From: Gammaproteobacteria bacterium
GTDB lineage: Bacteria; Pseudomonadota; Gammaproteobacteria; Coxiellales; Coxiellaceae
Direction of reading: 5' to 3'
Assembly: GCA_023266215.1 (NCBI GenBank)
Contig: JAHFRQ010000001.1
Location: 248,001-312,000, forward strand
DNA: 64,000 bases
Shown: piece after piece, positions 56,694 to 64,000 of the stretch
Layout: each line of letters begins with the position of its first letter
Numbering within the stretch: the stretch's first letter is position 1
Made by a program: the position numbers and the translations under genes
Notes under the pieces: model-generated
What the model was told of the DNA's origin: nothing
Database searches by the model: none
Seen by the model: the letters and a program-made list of their open reading frames with translations, nothing else

Positions 56694-56849
56694 ATGAAAA
56701 TTAAGACATCAATGTCAATTGATCATAAAAGCACATCAGCAACTGATTTGCCTTATTTTGCTGGTGGAAATTATGCAATTTTGGTTCCTGGTGGTTGCTG
56801 CTGTTGTTTCGCATGCTGTTGTTGTTCTGGTGCTGTTGCGCAACATTAA
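56694..56849 (+). CDS. sagA: Streptolysin-S-like cytolysin precursor peptide (SagA-like)
   Basis: A 51-residue peptide preceded by a strong AAGGAG 7 bases upstream. The leader covers residues 1-34 and ends AILVPGG. The core covers residues 35-51 and reads CCCC, FA, CCCC, then SGAVAQH. SagA of Streptococcus pyogenes has the same design: a short leader ending APGG, a block of consecutive cysteines, a short spacer and further cysteines, then a Ser/Gly-rich tail. By family knowledge the cysteines and the serine would be turned into thiazoles and oxazole by SagBCD, and the leader removed after Gly-Gly. It lies directly before sagB, sagC and sagD homologues, which excludes a chance ORF. The FxxxB leader motif reported for SagA is not evident. 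Cytolytic activity is inferred. Confidence 0.9.
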   Translation: MKIKTSMSIDHKSTSATDLPYFAGGNYAILVPGGCCCCFACCCCSGAVAQH

Positions 56850-56860
56850 GCGAAAATACT

Positions 56861-56918
56861 TTCTCGCAAAAATGCGTTTCTAGAAATTTGATGAGACTTC
56901 ATTTTTGCGGGAATTTTT
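56861..56918 (+). terminator. Hairpin terminator or attenuator after the precursor gene
   Basis: TTCTCGCAAAAATG (56861-56874) pairs with CATTTTTGCGGGAA (56900-56913) over 14 bp with one G-U wobble, and is followed by TTTTT. The 25-base loop holds the palindrome TTTCTAGAAA. It lies 11 bases after the precursor stop and before sagB. In S. pyogenes a terminator in the same position yields abundant sagA message and limited read-through. Confidence 0.8.
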
Positions 56919-56951
56919 ATAAAGAAAATAAAACGCAGGATTTAAAAAAAT

Positions 56952-57875
56952 ATGAGTAAGCAAGACGATATTCAAAATGTAAGTTTAATGAGCGCGGTTA
57001 TTTTTAATAATGTTTATACAGCAGTGGTGCCTTGGATAAAATCAATTGGATTTCACACAAATCAGTCAGCGTATCGTGAACGCTCAACTTTAAATTCACA
57101 AGCTGAAATTTATCTGACCAATTCAACGCATAGACGCAATGATTCACAAAGCTCATATTCCATCCTCAATTATCTCGGAGATGCAGGTGTTAATAGTGTT
57201 GCATTAAATGGCCATGAAGATAACTCCGAATTTTTTAAAATAAATTTGCCAGAAGGCGCTCCGATTGATTTAGCATTGGGAGAAGCATTGGCCAATCGCA
57301 GAAGTATTCGACAGTTTACCGGCGATTCTGTTGAATTTGATTATCTTGCAACAGTGCTAAGGGCTGGCGGTGGTATTTCCTCTACCGCAGATTCGCAGCT
57401 TACAAGTGGTGGTAGCGTAAAGTTTTCATTTAGAACTTATCCAAGCGCGGGTGCCTTATATCCCGTTAGTCTGTATGTTGCTGCAATCAATGTTAATGAC
57501 CTATCTAAAGGGATTTACAGGTATCACCCAAGCAGTGATGCTTTGTTAAAAATTTCAGATAAAGATGCATGTGAAAATTTACTAAAACTTTCCGCAATTT
57601 CCGATGATACCATCTCGTTGCTACAAGCAAGTTTTGTTATTCTCTTAGTAATCAAACCCTGGAAATCAATGCGCAAATATGGCGACAGAGGTCTTCGTTT
57701 TAATTTTATGGAATCGGGGATGATTTCCCAAAACATTAATTTGGCTGCGACGGCATTGGGCTTGGGTGGCGTTGATTGCGCAAGTTTTTATGAAGAAGAA
57801 GTTAATGAGTTATTGCACTTAGATGGTGTGCTCGAAACATTTGTGCACGCAATTATTCTTGGGGTTTCTAGTTAA
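56952..57875 (+). CDS. sagB: SagB-type FMN-dependent dehydrogenase
   Basis: A 307-residue enzyme of the SagB branch of the nitroreductase family. After about 95 N-terminal residues of lower conservation, the domain begins with DLALGEALANRRSIRQFTGD, then VLRAGGGISS, the flavin segment FRTYPSAGALYPVSLYVA, GIYRYHPSSDALL and MESGMISQNINLAATALGLGGVDCASF. By family knowledge it oxidises azolines made by SagCD to aromatic azoles. It follows the precursor gene after a hairpin and precedes sagC by 17 bases. Its ribosome site is weak, which fits lower expression than the precursor. Confidence 0.92.
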   Translation: MSKQDDIQNVSLMSAVIFNNVYTAVVPWIKSIGFHTNQSAYRERSTLNSQAEIYLTNSTHRRNDSQSSYSILNYLGDAGVNSVALNGHEDNSEFFKINLPEGAPIDLALGEALANRRSIRQFTGDSVEFDYLATVLRAGGGISSTADSQLTSGGSVKFSFRTYPSAGALYPVSLYVAAINVNDLSKGIYRYHPSSDALLKISDKDACENLLKLSAISDDTISLLQASFVILLVIKPWKSMRKYGDRGLRFNFMESGMISQNINLAATALGLGGVDCASFYEEEVNELLHLDGVLETFVHAIILGVSS

Positions 57876-57892
57876 TAAAAAAACGGTGGTAT

Positions 57893-58957
57893 ATGAAAAA
57901 TTTAAATAATACTCATTTAAAAATTAAACCATTTTATTCTGTCGTTGCGCATAGCGTAAATTCAGTAGAATTGAGGTCTGGTGTTTGGAATCCAACCAGC
58001 TATACATTGACCGATGAAACAAATAAAGGATATCTTCTCCCATTAATTCTAGCCTTAAATGGTGAGAAATCACTTTCTGAAATAAGTCAGGAACTTAATA
58101 TTCCTCGATCCGAATTGGAATCACTTATCGATCATTTGCAAGAAATTAGCGCTATTGAAACCAACCCATCATCTGCAATTGACCTTTATTTTGAGCAAAT
58201 TTCTCCCAATATTCATGCGACAGATACGTATAAAAAAAACGTCTCCCCAAAATGGCCGGTTATGTTATTCGGAGATAATGACCTTGTATCAGATTTACAG
58301 AAATTATTGGTCAATACGCTTGGAGAGGATTTTGTCAGTGCAATCGATTCAGCTGATTCTCAAATTGATAAATTAGAAAATGCTTCCAGTGACTGGCTTT
58401 ATGATGGCTTGGAATTTGAAAAAATGACAGAACAGTTTTCGTCCTGGAAAAATAATCTATTTGTGTTGATACAAAAAAACATTAATCCATCACTATGCTT
58501 TAAATTAAACCGCATTTTCCATGACTTGAAAATCCCGTGGGTTTATGCAGCCATTGACGGCCCATTTTTATTTATTGGCCCAACCTTTAATCAGAACACC
58601 GCTTGCTTTGAATGCTTTGAGACGCGTATTAGCATGAATGTGAAGGACCATGCAAGTTATCTGAAATATAAAATTGCCTCTGCAAACCAGCAGGTTAAAA
58701 ATAGCAAAAACTTTTCATTGGACCCCATACTTCGCGGGCTTCTAACTTCGCACGCCGCAATGGAAGTAACAAACTTTTCATTAACGGGAAATTCCTACAC
58801 GCAAAATAAAGTACTATCGATTTATTTGCCGACGATGGAGATTAATTTTAATGAATTTTTGCGCTACCCAAATTGCAAAACATGCGGTGTTGATCAACTC
58901 AGAGATAGTCAGCCACTGTACTTTGATGCACATAAACTTTTGGATGAACAAAAATGA
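57893..58957 (+). CDS. sagC: SagC-type cyclodehydratase partner (E1-like)
   Basis: A 354-residue E1-ubiquitin-activating-like protein. The first 85 residues form the winged-helix-like RiPP recognition element (VELRSGVWNPTSYTL, LSEISQELNIPRSELESLIDHL), which binds the precursor leader. The rest is a degenerate ThiF-like domain with two CxxC pairs, C238/C241 (ACFECFE) and C328/C331 (NCKTCG), that would hold the structural zinc. It presents the leader to SagD and activates it. It overlaps sagD by 4 bases (ATGA), implying coupled synthesis of the two subunits. C and D are separate genes, as in streptococci. Confidence 0.88.
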   Translation: MKNLNNTHLKIKPFYSVVAHSVNSVELRSGVWNPTSYTLTDETNKGYLLPLILALNGEKSLSEISQELNIPRSELESLIDHLQEISAIETNPSSAIDLYFEQISPNIHATDTYKKNVSPKWPVMLFGDNDLVSDLQKLLVNTLGEDFVSAIDSADSQIDKLENASSDWLYDGLEFEKMTEQFSSWKNNLFVLIQKNINPSLCFKLNRIFHDLKIPWVYAAIDGPFLFIGPTFNQNTACFECFETRISMNVKDHASYLKYKIASANQQVKNSKNFSLDPILRGLLTSHAAMEVTNFSLTGNSYTQNKVLSIYLPTMEINFNEFLRYPNCKTCGVDQLRDSQPLYFDAHKLLDEQK

Positions 58958-60303
58958 AAATATTTTCAACCGGTTTCTATAACGGAATTCAACATAATAC
59001 TCATAATTTAATGAGGCGCATGTTGAATCCTTTGTGTGGTATGGTTCAGCAAATTGGATTTGTCCATAGAGGATCCAATGAACCGCGATCATTTATAGCT
59101 GGTGCTGATCTTTGCGGTGTTCATGTCCTGCAAGGCCGAAACGCACCACGGCGCGGGGCTTATCACATTGGCGGAGGCGGGGTTCTTGCTGATGAAGCAT
59201 TCATAAAATCTCTGGGCGAAGCAATTGAACGGTATGCACAGTTAATGCCAGACATTGAAAAGCGATTAACAATTGAATTTAAAACATATCAAGAAATGAA
59301 AAATGAAGGTAAGAATGTGCTTGATGCATCATATCTTAATTTTTATTCGGAGCAGCAGTTTGCGCGCAAAGGATTTCCGTTCCAACCATTTAATGAAAAT
59401 ATTCCGTTTAGCTGGATATCAGTAAATTCAATATACAATAATTTTAATAGTCTCTATATTCCAATGCAGCTATTATTTGTGGGATATGCATACAAGAAAA
59501 GCGAAGGCGAGCATTGGTTAGCATCAGCAGTAACAACTGGAACCGCTGCTCACATAACTCATGAAAAAGCTATTAAGAGCGCAATACTTGAACTCATTCA
59601 ACTCGACGCAACAATGGGGCATTGGTATACAAACACGAAATCACTCAGAATTAATTTTGATGTGCGTACTGCGCCCTTACAGAGATTATTAAAAAAATTT
59701 TCTTCCAACCAAGCAATTTCTCCACAGTTTTATTGGATAAAAAGTTGTGATTTGAAGGGATTTGTAATTGCATGCTTATTTGAAAAAAAAGTAATACCAC
59801 ATTATGCCGTGGGTTTAGGTGCTGATACGGATCTTTTGAAGGCAATGTATAAAGCATATCTTGAGGCCCTGGGGGTGTTGCAATTAGCGAAGATAGTGCT
59901 CATTAGTGAAAAATATTCAGGGGAGCAGTATGAGACTTCTGCCGATGCAATGTATGATTTAGACAGCAACATCGCGCTTTATGCAAAGGGTGATTACGCA
60001 AAGCGCATCGCAGAAAACTTTCTTTGCTCGAAGTCTATTAATGCAAGCGAGTTACCGGCTAATTTAGAGGGTAATGATCAAGAACAGCTAGCTGAACTAA
60101 TCGATAGCTTTAAAAAAACCAACAAAGATCTATATTATATAGATATTACAAATCAAGAGGCTCACGATTTGGGGATTAAAGTAGCTCGCGTATGGTCACC
60201 TCAATTGCTTGGTCTTGCCATTCCAAGCGCCGTTCCAAGCCGTCATCAACGATTTTTAGATTATGGGGAGATTACGCATGAAGATCCACACCCTTATCCC
60301 TAG
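58954..60303 (+). CDS. sagD: SagD-type YcaO cyclodehydratase
   Basis: A 449-residue YcaO-domain enzyme that uses ATP to cyclise Cys and Ser side chains onto the peptide backbone. ATP and Mg-binding segments are visible: S86-x-x-E89-x-x-E92-R93 (SLGEAIERYAQ), ILELIQLDATMGHWY around E213 and D218, and AYLEALGVLQLAK. The protein ends PHPYP, the PxPxP C-terminus characteristic of azoline-forming YcaO proteins. All key positions look intact. It overlaps sagC by 4 bases and the first CPBP gene by 26. Confidence 0.95.
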   Translation: MKIFSTGFYNGIQHNTHNLMRRMLNPLCGMVQQIGFVHRGSNEPRSFIAGADLCGVHVLQGRNAPRRGAYHIGGGGVLADEAFIKSLGEAIERYAQLMPDIEKRLTIEFKTYQEMKNEGKNVLDASYLNFYSEQQFARKGFPFQPFNENIPFSWISVNSIYNNFNSLYIPMQLLFVGYAYKKSEGEHWLASAVTTGTAAHITHEKAIKSAILELIQLDATMGHWYTNTKSLRINFDVRTAPLQRLLKKFSSNQAISPQFYWIKSCDLKGFVIACLFEKKVIPHYAVGLGADTDLLKAMYKAYLEALGVLQLAKIVLISEKYSGEQYETSADAMYDLDSNIALYAKGDYAKRIAENFLCSKSINASELPANLEGNDQEQLAELIDSFKKTNKDLYYIDITNQEAHDLGIKVARVWSPQLLGLAIPSAVPSRHQRFLDYGEITHEDPHPYP

Positions 60304-61084
60304 TATGCAGCAGTATGGAACTATTATTTTTGTTATTCTCGGAATATCATGCTTTGTATTACCAGCACAATTTTGTAAGCGTATTTTTAATAACAAATTA
60401 AAATATTTTATACCAACAAACTGCTGTGTAAAAATATTGATTGTTCTGTTTGGATGCGCAATTATTCCAATTAAAATTATTTTTTCCTCGAATATTAATA
60501 ATGAGATTTTAGCGGTATTAATTGGGCTGCTATGTGGATTTTCTATGGTTGCAATAGAAAAAAAAGTAAATAGGTCAGTAAACAGATCAGTTGCAATAAA
60601 CAATACAATTTTTAAAAAAGAGCACAGCCTACCCAAAAACAGGCTTGTTACATTATCACTTACTTCTAAAGCAAAAATTCTATATCCACATGAGACTAAG
60701 GCTATATTTTTTATTGATAATAAAAGATCTGCTAGTTATTGGCTCAACTATGGAATTATTTCCATTTTTTTTCTGGCGATAACAGAGGAATTAATATTTC
60801 GCGGATTTTTTGTGTCGGTCTCCAAAGAATTGCCAACATTGTTATTGACGGTTATTTTCTTATTTATATCTACTTTTATATTTGGTTGGTCGCATATTAT
60901 TTTTGGAACGCACCAAGCAATGCTGAAGGGATTTTTTGGACTTATTTTACTAATTGTAACACTATTATTGCACACTGTAATTGCAGCCATAGTGGCACAT
61001 ACAGTTTTAAATATTGCTTCTTGGTATTTAAAAAATAATAGGCATTATTTTTACCATTCAAAAAACTTGATGAAATCAATATGA
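60278..61084 (+). CDS. sagE: CPBP-family intramembrane protease (SagE-like), first copy
   Basis: A membrane protein of 268 residues with several hydrophobic helices and the CPBP (CAAX protease and bacteriocin processing) motifs: EELIFR (E170, E171, R175), FGWSH (F202 to H206) and HTVLN (H241 to N245). In streptolysin operons SagE has this fold and is thought to remove the leader or give self-immunity. The ATG at 60278 has GGGGAG 7 bases upstream inside sagD; an ATG at 60263 is also in frame without one. A lysine-rich loop of about 60 residues precedes the motifs. Confidence 0.85.
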   Translation: MKIHTLIPSMQQYGTIIFVILGISCFVLPAQFCKRIFNNKLKYFIPTNCCVKILIVLFGCAIIPIKIIFSSNINNEILAVLIGLLCGFSMVAIEKKVNRSVNRSVAINNTIFKKEHSLPKNRLVTLSLTSKAKILYPHETKAIFFIDNKRSASYWLNYGIISIFFLAITEELIFRGFFVSVSKELPTLLLTVIFLFISTFIFGWSHIIFGTHQAMLKGFFGLILLIVTLLLHTVIAAIVAHTVLNIASWYLKNNRHYFYHSKNLMKSI

Positions 61085-61833
61085 TTACTTTTTATTTTTA
61101 TAAAAAATTACTTATTTCAGCAGTGCTTGTGATACTATTTTATAAAATGTGCAGACCTGCTATTTTAAATGTATCTGAAATTATTTCAAAAAAATATAAT
61201 TTTTGTAGAAATTATCCATTGTTGAAAATTACAGGCGTGATTAATTTTGTATTAATTTCAATTTCTAATTTATTGCTTGCAGTTATATTATTGGTTATCA
61301 CACATACATCTTTTCAGAAAATTGGACTTAGTTTTTCATTCATTTCGCTACACATCATTTTTTATGGATTGCTGCTAGGCGTAGGAATCGCAGGTATTTC
61401 AGCATTGGGCTGCCAATTGATAACAACAATTTTTCAATCCAAATTATTTGCCTGCGGCCTCTTGAAAAGCAACGGCAGTAATTTTTCTGCTAGAAGCACA
61501 TGGTTAAAAAATCACCATAATGCAAAAGAAATATTATCAAGACCAGTCTGGCTGTTAATTCTATTTTTTCAATTATTTTCTGAAGAAGTAATCTTTCGCG
61601 GCACCTATTTAAATTATTTTCTTCCATTTGGAACTGTATTGGGGATCATGGTTTCTGCTGGCCTTTTTATTTGTATGAAATATATTTCAATGCCATCACT
61701 TGAAAATGCCGTTTTTCCAATGATAAGCGCGGCAGCAATGGGGATTATGCATGGATACCTATTTTGCTTGATTCCAACTATTTATCCCTTGATCATTTCT
61801 CACTGTGTTTTTTTTGTTTTTGTGTTGTTATAG
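61081..61833 (+). CDS. CPBP-family intramembrane protease, second copy
   Basis: A 250-residue multi-pass membrane protein with EEVIFRG (E168, E169, R173), GIMHG (H224) and ISHCVFF (H241), the same three-part CPBP pattern as the gene before it, although overall similarity is low. It overlaps that gene by 4 bases (ATGA). In streptococci the next gene, sagF, is a membrane protein of unknown function. This copy may replace it, splitting leader cleavage and immunity between two proteases. That division is inference. Confidence 0.8.
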   Translation: MITFYFYKKLLISAVLVILFYKMCRPAILNVSEIISKKYNFCRNYPLLKITGVINFVLISISNLLLAVILLVITHTSFQKIGLSFSFISLHIIFYGLLLGVGIAGISALGCQLITTIFQSKLFACGLLKSNGSNFSARSTWLKNHHNAKEILSRPVWLLILFFQLFSEEVIFRGTYLNYFLPFGTVLGIMVSAGLFICMKYISMPSLENAVFPMISAAAMGIMHGYLFCLIPTIYPLIISHCVFFVFVLL

Positions 61834-61909
61834 AATATGAATATAGTTTATTTTTGATGGAATTTGATATATAAGAGAGACACAAAAGTTTTTCGGAGAA
61901 ATAATACTA

Positions 61910-62812
61910 ATGAACAATACATCAATTATCGAGTGCAAAGGACTTACCAAGCGCTTTTCAGGTAATAATATAGCACTCAATCAAATTTCATTTAAAATTC
62001 ATACGGGCGAAAAAGTAATATTATTGGGCGCAAATGGCGCTGGAAAAACAACTACATTGAGATTATTGCTTGGCTTGGATGAGCCATCAGAAGGCTCGGT
62101 CACATTAAATCATCGTAATCCTTGCGATTTAGAAGCGCGCCGTAATATTGGTGTTACACCACAGCAATCAGATTTTATTGATGAATTAACCGTCATGGAG
62201 ATCCTGGAATTTGTTGGTGGACACTACTCACGCACTTTTACTCAGCAAGAGTTAATTGAATTCTTTTTACTGAACGATTTTAAAAATAAAAAATCAACTA
62301 CATTATCGCTGGGGCAAAAGCGCAGATTAGCATTAGCATTGGCTTTTATTAACAAACCAAAAATTGTTTTCCTCGATGAGCCAACAGTTGGGTTAGATGT
62401 TGAGAGTCGTCTACATATTTGGTCTTTTATTAAAGATTATATAAGCAAAATTGACATCACGTTATTATTAACAACACATTATCTAGAGGAAGCTGAAATA
62501 CTGGCTGAGCGAGTTATTTTTTTACAAAATGGAAAAATTTTGTCTGATTGCAGTGTAAGACAATTTAAATTGCATTTGTCTCAAACTCGAGTTGAATTTA
62601 AATGCGACGAAGTATTTTGCAAAGAAAAATTTGTTGATCTAGCATCCAATATAAAAAACCATGAAAATAAATTTATTTTATATAGCAATAATAGTGACAA
62701 GGTAGTAAGAAAACTTATTCAGCTTGAAATACCCTTTTATAATTTACAAATCTATCAACCCAGCTTAGAAGATGCTTATTTGGCGTGGCAACAAAAGGAA
62801 GCGTTATGTTAA
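61910..62812 (+). CDS. sagG: ABC transporter ATP-binding protein (SagG-like)
   Basis: A 300-residue ABC ATPase. Walker A GANGAGKTTTLR, signature LSLGQKRRLALALAF, Walker B KIVFLDEPTVGLD and the H-loop LLLTTHYLEEAE are intact, and the C-terminal 80 residues are the extension seen in NatA/drug-export ATPases. Cooperates with the downstream permease to export the modified peptide across the inner membrane. It is 76 bases after the second protease with its own CGGAGA ribosome site, and overlaps the permease gene by 7 bases. Confidence 0.9.
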   Translation: MNNTSIIECKGLTKRFSGNNIALNQISFKIHTGEKVILLGANGAGKTTTLRLLLGLDEPSEGSVTLNHRNPCDLEARRNIGVTPQQSDFIDELTVMEILEFVGGHYSRTFTQQELIEFFLLNDFKNKKSTTLSLGQKRRLALALAFINKPKIVFLDEPTVGLDVESRLHIWSFIKDYISKIDITLLLTTHYLEEAEILAERVIFLQNGKILSDCSVRQFKLHLSQTRVEFKCDEVFCKEKFVDLASNIKNHENKFILYSNNSDKVVRKLIQLEIPFYNLQIYQPSLEDAYLAWQQKEALC

Positions 62813-63504
62813 TTAATAAATATCTTAAAATATATACACTTGAGCTAATTCGAAATAAATCAGCAGCATTTTTCACGATTATTTTTCCAACAATATTATT
62901 ATTGTTATTTAGTAAAAATGTGCCGCCAACTGAAAATGCACAATGGTCCATGTTAATATCGCTTGCAAATTATGCTGTGCAGTGTGCAATGTTACAAGCT
63001 TTAGGAATGGGAATTGCCTTTAGTAATCACAGAAAATGGAGTGAATATGTAAAGATACTCCCTGCTTCAGGAATTTACTCTGTTATAGGTAGAGTCTTGG
63101 CAATGCTGCTGTTTGCGATGCTGAGCCTATTATTAGTTCTTATTGCGGGTATATTTTGGATGGCGTTTACCGTTAGTTATCTGAAGCTTTCCATTGTATT
63201 TTTTGTTGCCCTAGCTGGTGGTATTCCGATGGGAATATTGGGTTTTTATTTAGGCAAAATGATTAGTCCAGCAGCTGCTCGAAGCTTATTTGTATTAATT
63301 AACATAGCATTATTTTTTGCCGCTTTTTGTTTTCCGGATCATGGCTGGCTATCTTTTGTTCGAACATTTATTCCAAGTTATCAATGGTTAACACTTTCCT
63401 ATGACCTAGCAATGAAGCATTCGTTAGATTATTTAAGCTTGATTGGATTAGCTGGATACACAGCAACATTTTTTGTTTTGGCAGTTTATGCCACTAGAAA
63501 ATAA
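62806..63504 (+). CDS. sagH: ABC-2 type permease (SagH-like)
   Basis: A 232-residue inner-membrane protein with about six helices of the ABC-2 type (AAFFTIIFPTILLLLF, VLAMLLFAMLSLLLVLIAGIFWM, LFVLINIALFFAAFCF). The cytoplasmic coupling segment NHRKWSEYVKILPASGIYSVIGR is typical. The ATG at 62806 has AAGGAA upstream. Streptococcal operons carry two permeases, SagH and SagI; here only one is seen before the adaptor gene, so it may work as a homodimer. Confidence 0.85.
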   Translation: MLINKYLKIYTLELIRNKSAAFFTIIFPTILLLLFSKNVPPTENAQWSMLISLANYAVQCAMLQALGMGIAFSNHRKWSEYVKILPASGIYSVIGRVLAMLLFAMLSLLLVLIAGIFWMAFTVSYLKLSIVFFVALAGGIPMGILGFYLGKMISPAAARSLFVLINIALFFAAFCFPDHGWLSFVRTFIPSYQWLTLSYDLAMKHSLDYLSLIGLAGYTATFFVLAVYATRK

Positions 63505-63523
63505 TTAAAAAAGTGATTGGAGC

Positions 63524-64000
63524 ATGATGAAACGGAAACTAATATTTCTTATACCAGCCATATTTTTTTTGCTCACGATTTTATTTTTTCATCATTATTA
63601 TAAGAATAAAAAAAATAAAATAACTCTGCCGCCATCTGCGCAACCTGCTTTTGTTGAGGCACAGTTTCCAAATTATATTACATGGAAAACAAAAATTCAT
63701 GCAACTGGAATTGCTAAAGCTGCGCAGGGTGCAATATTAAGCGCGCCTGAAAGCACTTCCGTTACTGAAATTAATTTTACTGCAGATCAAGTTGTCAAAG
63801 CAGGAGATGTTTTAATTGAATTTAATAACGCAACTGAAAAAGCAGCATCAGACGATTTGAGTGCGAAATATCAGTTAGCGCAAGAGCAATTAGCGCGATA
63901 CCAAGAGGCTTATAAGGTTTTTGCTGTTTCAAAAAACGATCTGGATGTTGCTACAGCGCAGGTTAAAGAAATTCATGCGCAAATTGAAACCGCAAAAGCT
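63524..64000 (+). CDS. Periplasmic adaptor (membrane fusion) protein, RND/HlyD type, partial
   Basis: The first 159 residues are in the window and the frame is still open at the edge. An N-terminal membrane anchor (KLIFLIPAIFFLLTILFF) is followed by a lipoyl-like half-domain (TGIAKAAQGAILSAPESTSVTEINFTADQVVKAGDVLIEF) and the start of an alpha-helical hairpin (LSAKYQLAQEQLARYQEAY, VSKNDLDVATAQV). The pattern matches adaptors of RND pumps and MacA-like exporters. It starts 19 bases after the permease gene behind TTGGAG. It would link inner-membrane export to the outer membrane. An RND pump or outer-membrane channel gene may follow outside the window. Confidence 0.88.
   Translation, partial: MMKRKLIFLIPAIFFLLTILFFHHYYKNKKNKITLPPSAQPAFVEAQFPNYITWKTKIHATGIAKAAQGAILSAPESTSVTEINFTADQVVKAGDVLIEFNNATEKAASDDLSAKYQLAQEQLARYQEAYKVFAVSKNDLDVATAQVKEIHAQIETAKA

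Noticed and set aside
56694..56849. Cys-rich peptide as a metallothionein or random low-complexity ORF
   Set aside because: The Cys are contiguous rather than spaced CxC/CxxC, the leader ends PGG, the ribosome site is strong, and sagB, sagC and sagD homologues follow directly.

Overview
The window is about 64 kb of low-GC, gene-dense DNA from a gammaproteobacterium. The layouts tolA-tolB-pal-cpoB, dsbD-aroQ-accB-accC-prmA, groES-groEL, metN-metI-metQ and metG-rnfB-nth, together with an LbtU-type outer-membrane porin (a family best known from Legionella), suggest a Legionellales-like host (Legionella/Coxiella relatives). That placement is inference, since no rRNA or tRNA gene is present. I found no insertion sequence, CRISPR array or tRNA gene.

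Left part (1-16.4 kb): an ORF6N-domain protein, clpB with a sigma-32-like promoter, ttcA, corA, queE, two divergent DUF4143 AAA ATPases, the Tol-Pal block without tolQR, groESL with a clear sigma-32-like promoter, and the Fic/XRE pair called mobile mystery proteins B and A. Middle (16.5-40 kb): acnA, a repeat-containing unknown protein, hipBA with twin operator palindromes, cfa, a 20-bp-period repeat array in front of a winged-helix Fic protein, then dsbD-aroQ-accBC-prmA (interrupted by an unknown membrane protein), an ornithine cyclodeaminase family gene, a third AAA ATPase, hemF, serB/serA, hda-DUF2066, an unknown gene, a cluster of three perfect DnaA boxes, and ihfB. Right-middle (39.4-54 kb): metNIQ with an intra-operon 55-bp tandem repeat, dcd, mrp, a BrnT-like toxin-antitoxin pair, metG-rnfB-nth, an unknown membrane protein, lbtU, pyrC-rnt, a RelE/HigB-like toxin-antitoxin pair, a peroxiredoxin, sodB and dapB. 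Most of this is housekeeping, with several toxin-antitoxin or Fic modules and a few effector-like proteins of unknown function between.

Right end (54.1-64 kb): accessory DNA holding the most interesting system, a streptolysin-S-like biosynthetic operon for a thiazole/oxazole-modified peptide. It starts with a 51-residue precursor too short for ordinary ORF calling (56694-56849). Its leader ends in PGG and its core is CCCC-FA-CCCC-S, strongly resembling SagA of Streptococcus pyogenes. It is followed in the canonical sag order by a SagB-type FMN dehydrogenase, a SagC-type E1-like partner with two CxxC pairs, a SagD-type YcaO cyclodehydratase ending in PHPYP, two CPBP membrane proteases (SagE-like), an ABC ATPase, an ABC-2 permease, and a periplasmic adaptor of the RND/HlyD type that runs off the window. 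A strong hairpin terminator lies between precursor and sagB, as in the streptococcal operon. A divergent XRE regulator and AATGCAAA direct repeats over the promoter suggest local control. A sag-type cytolysin operon with a Gram-negative export adaptor in a probable intracellular gammaproteobacterium would be notable.
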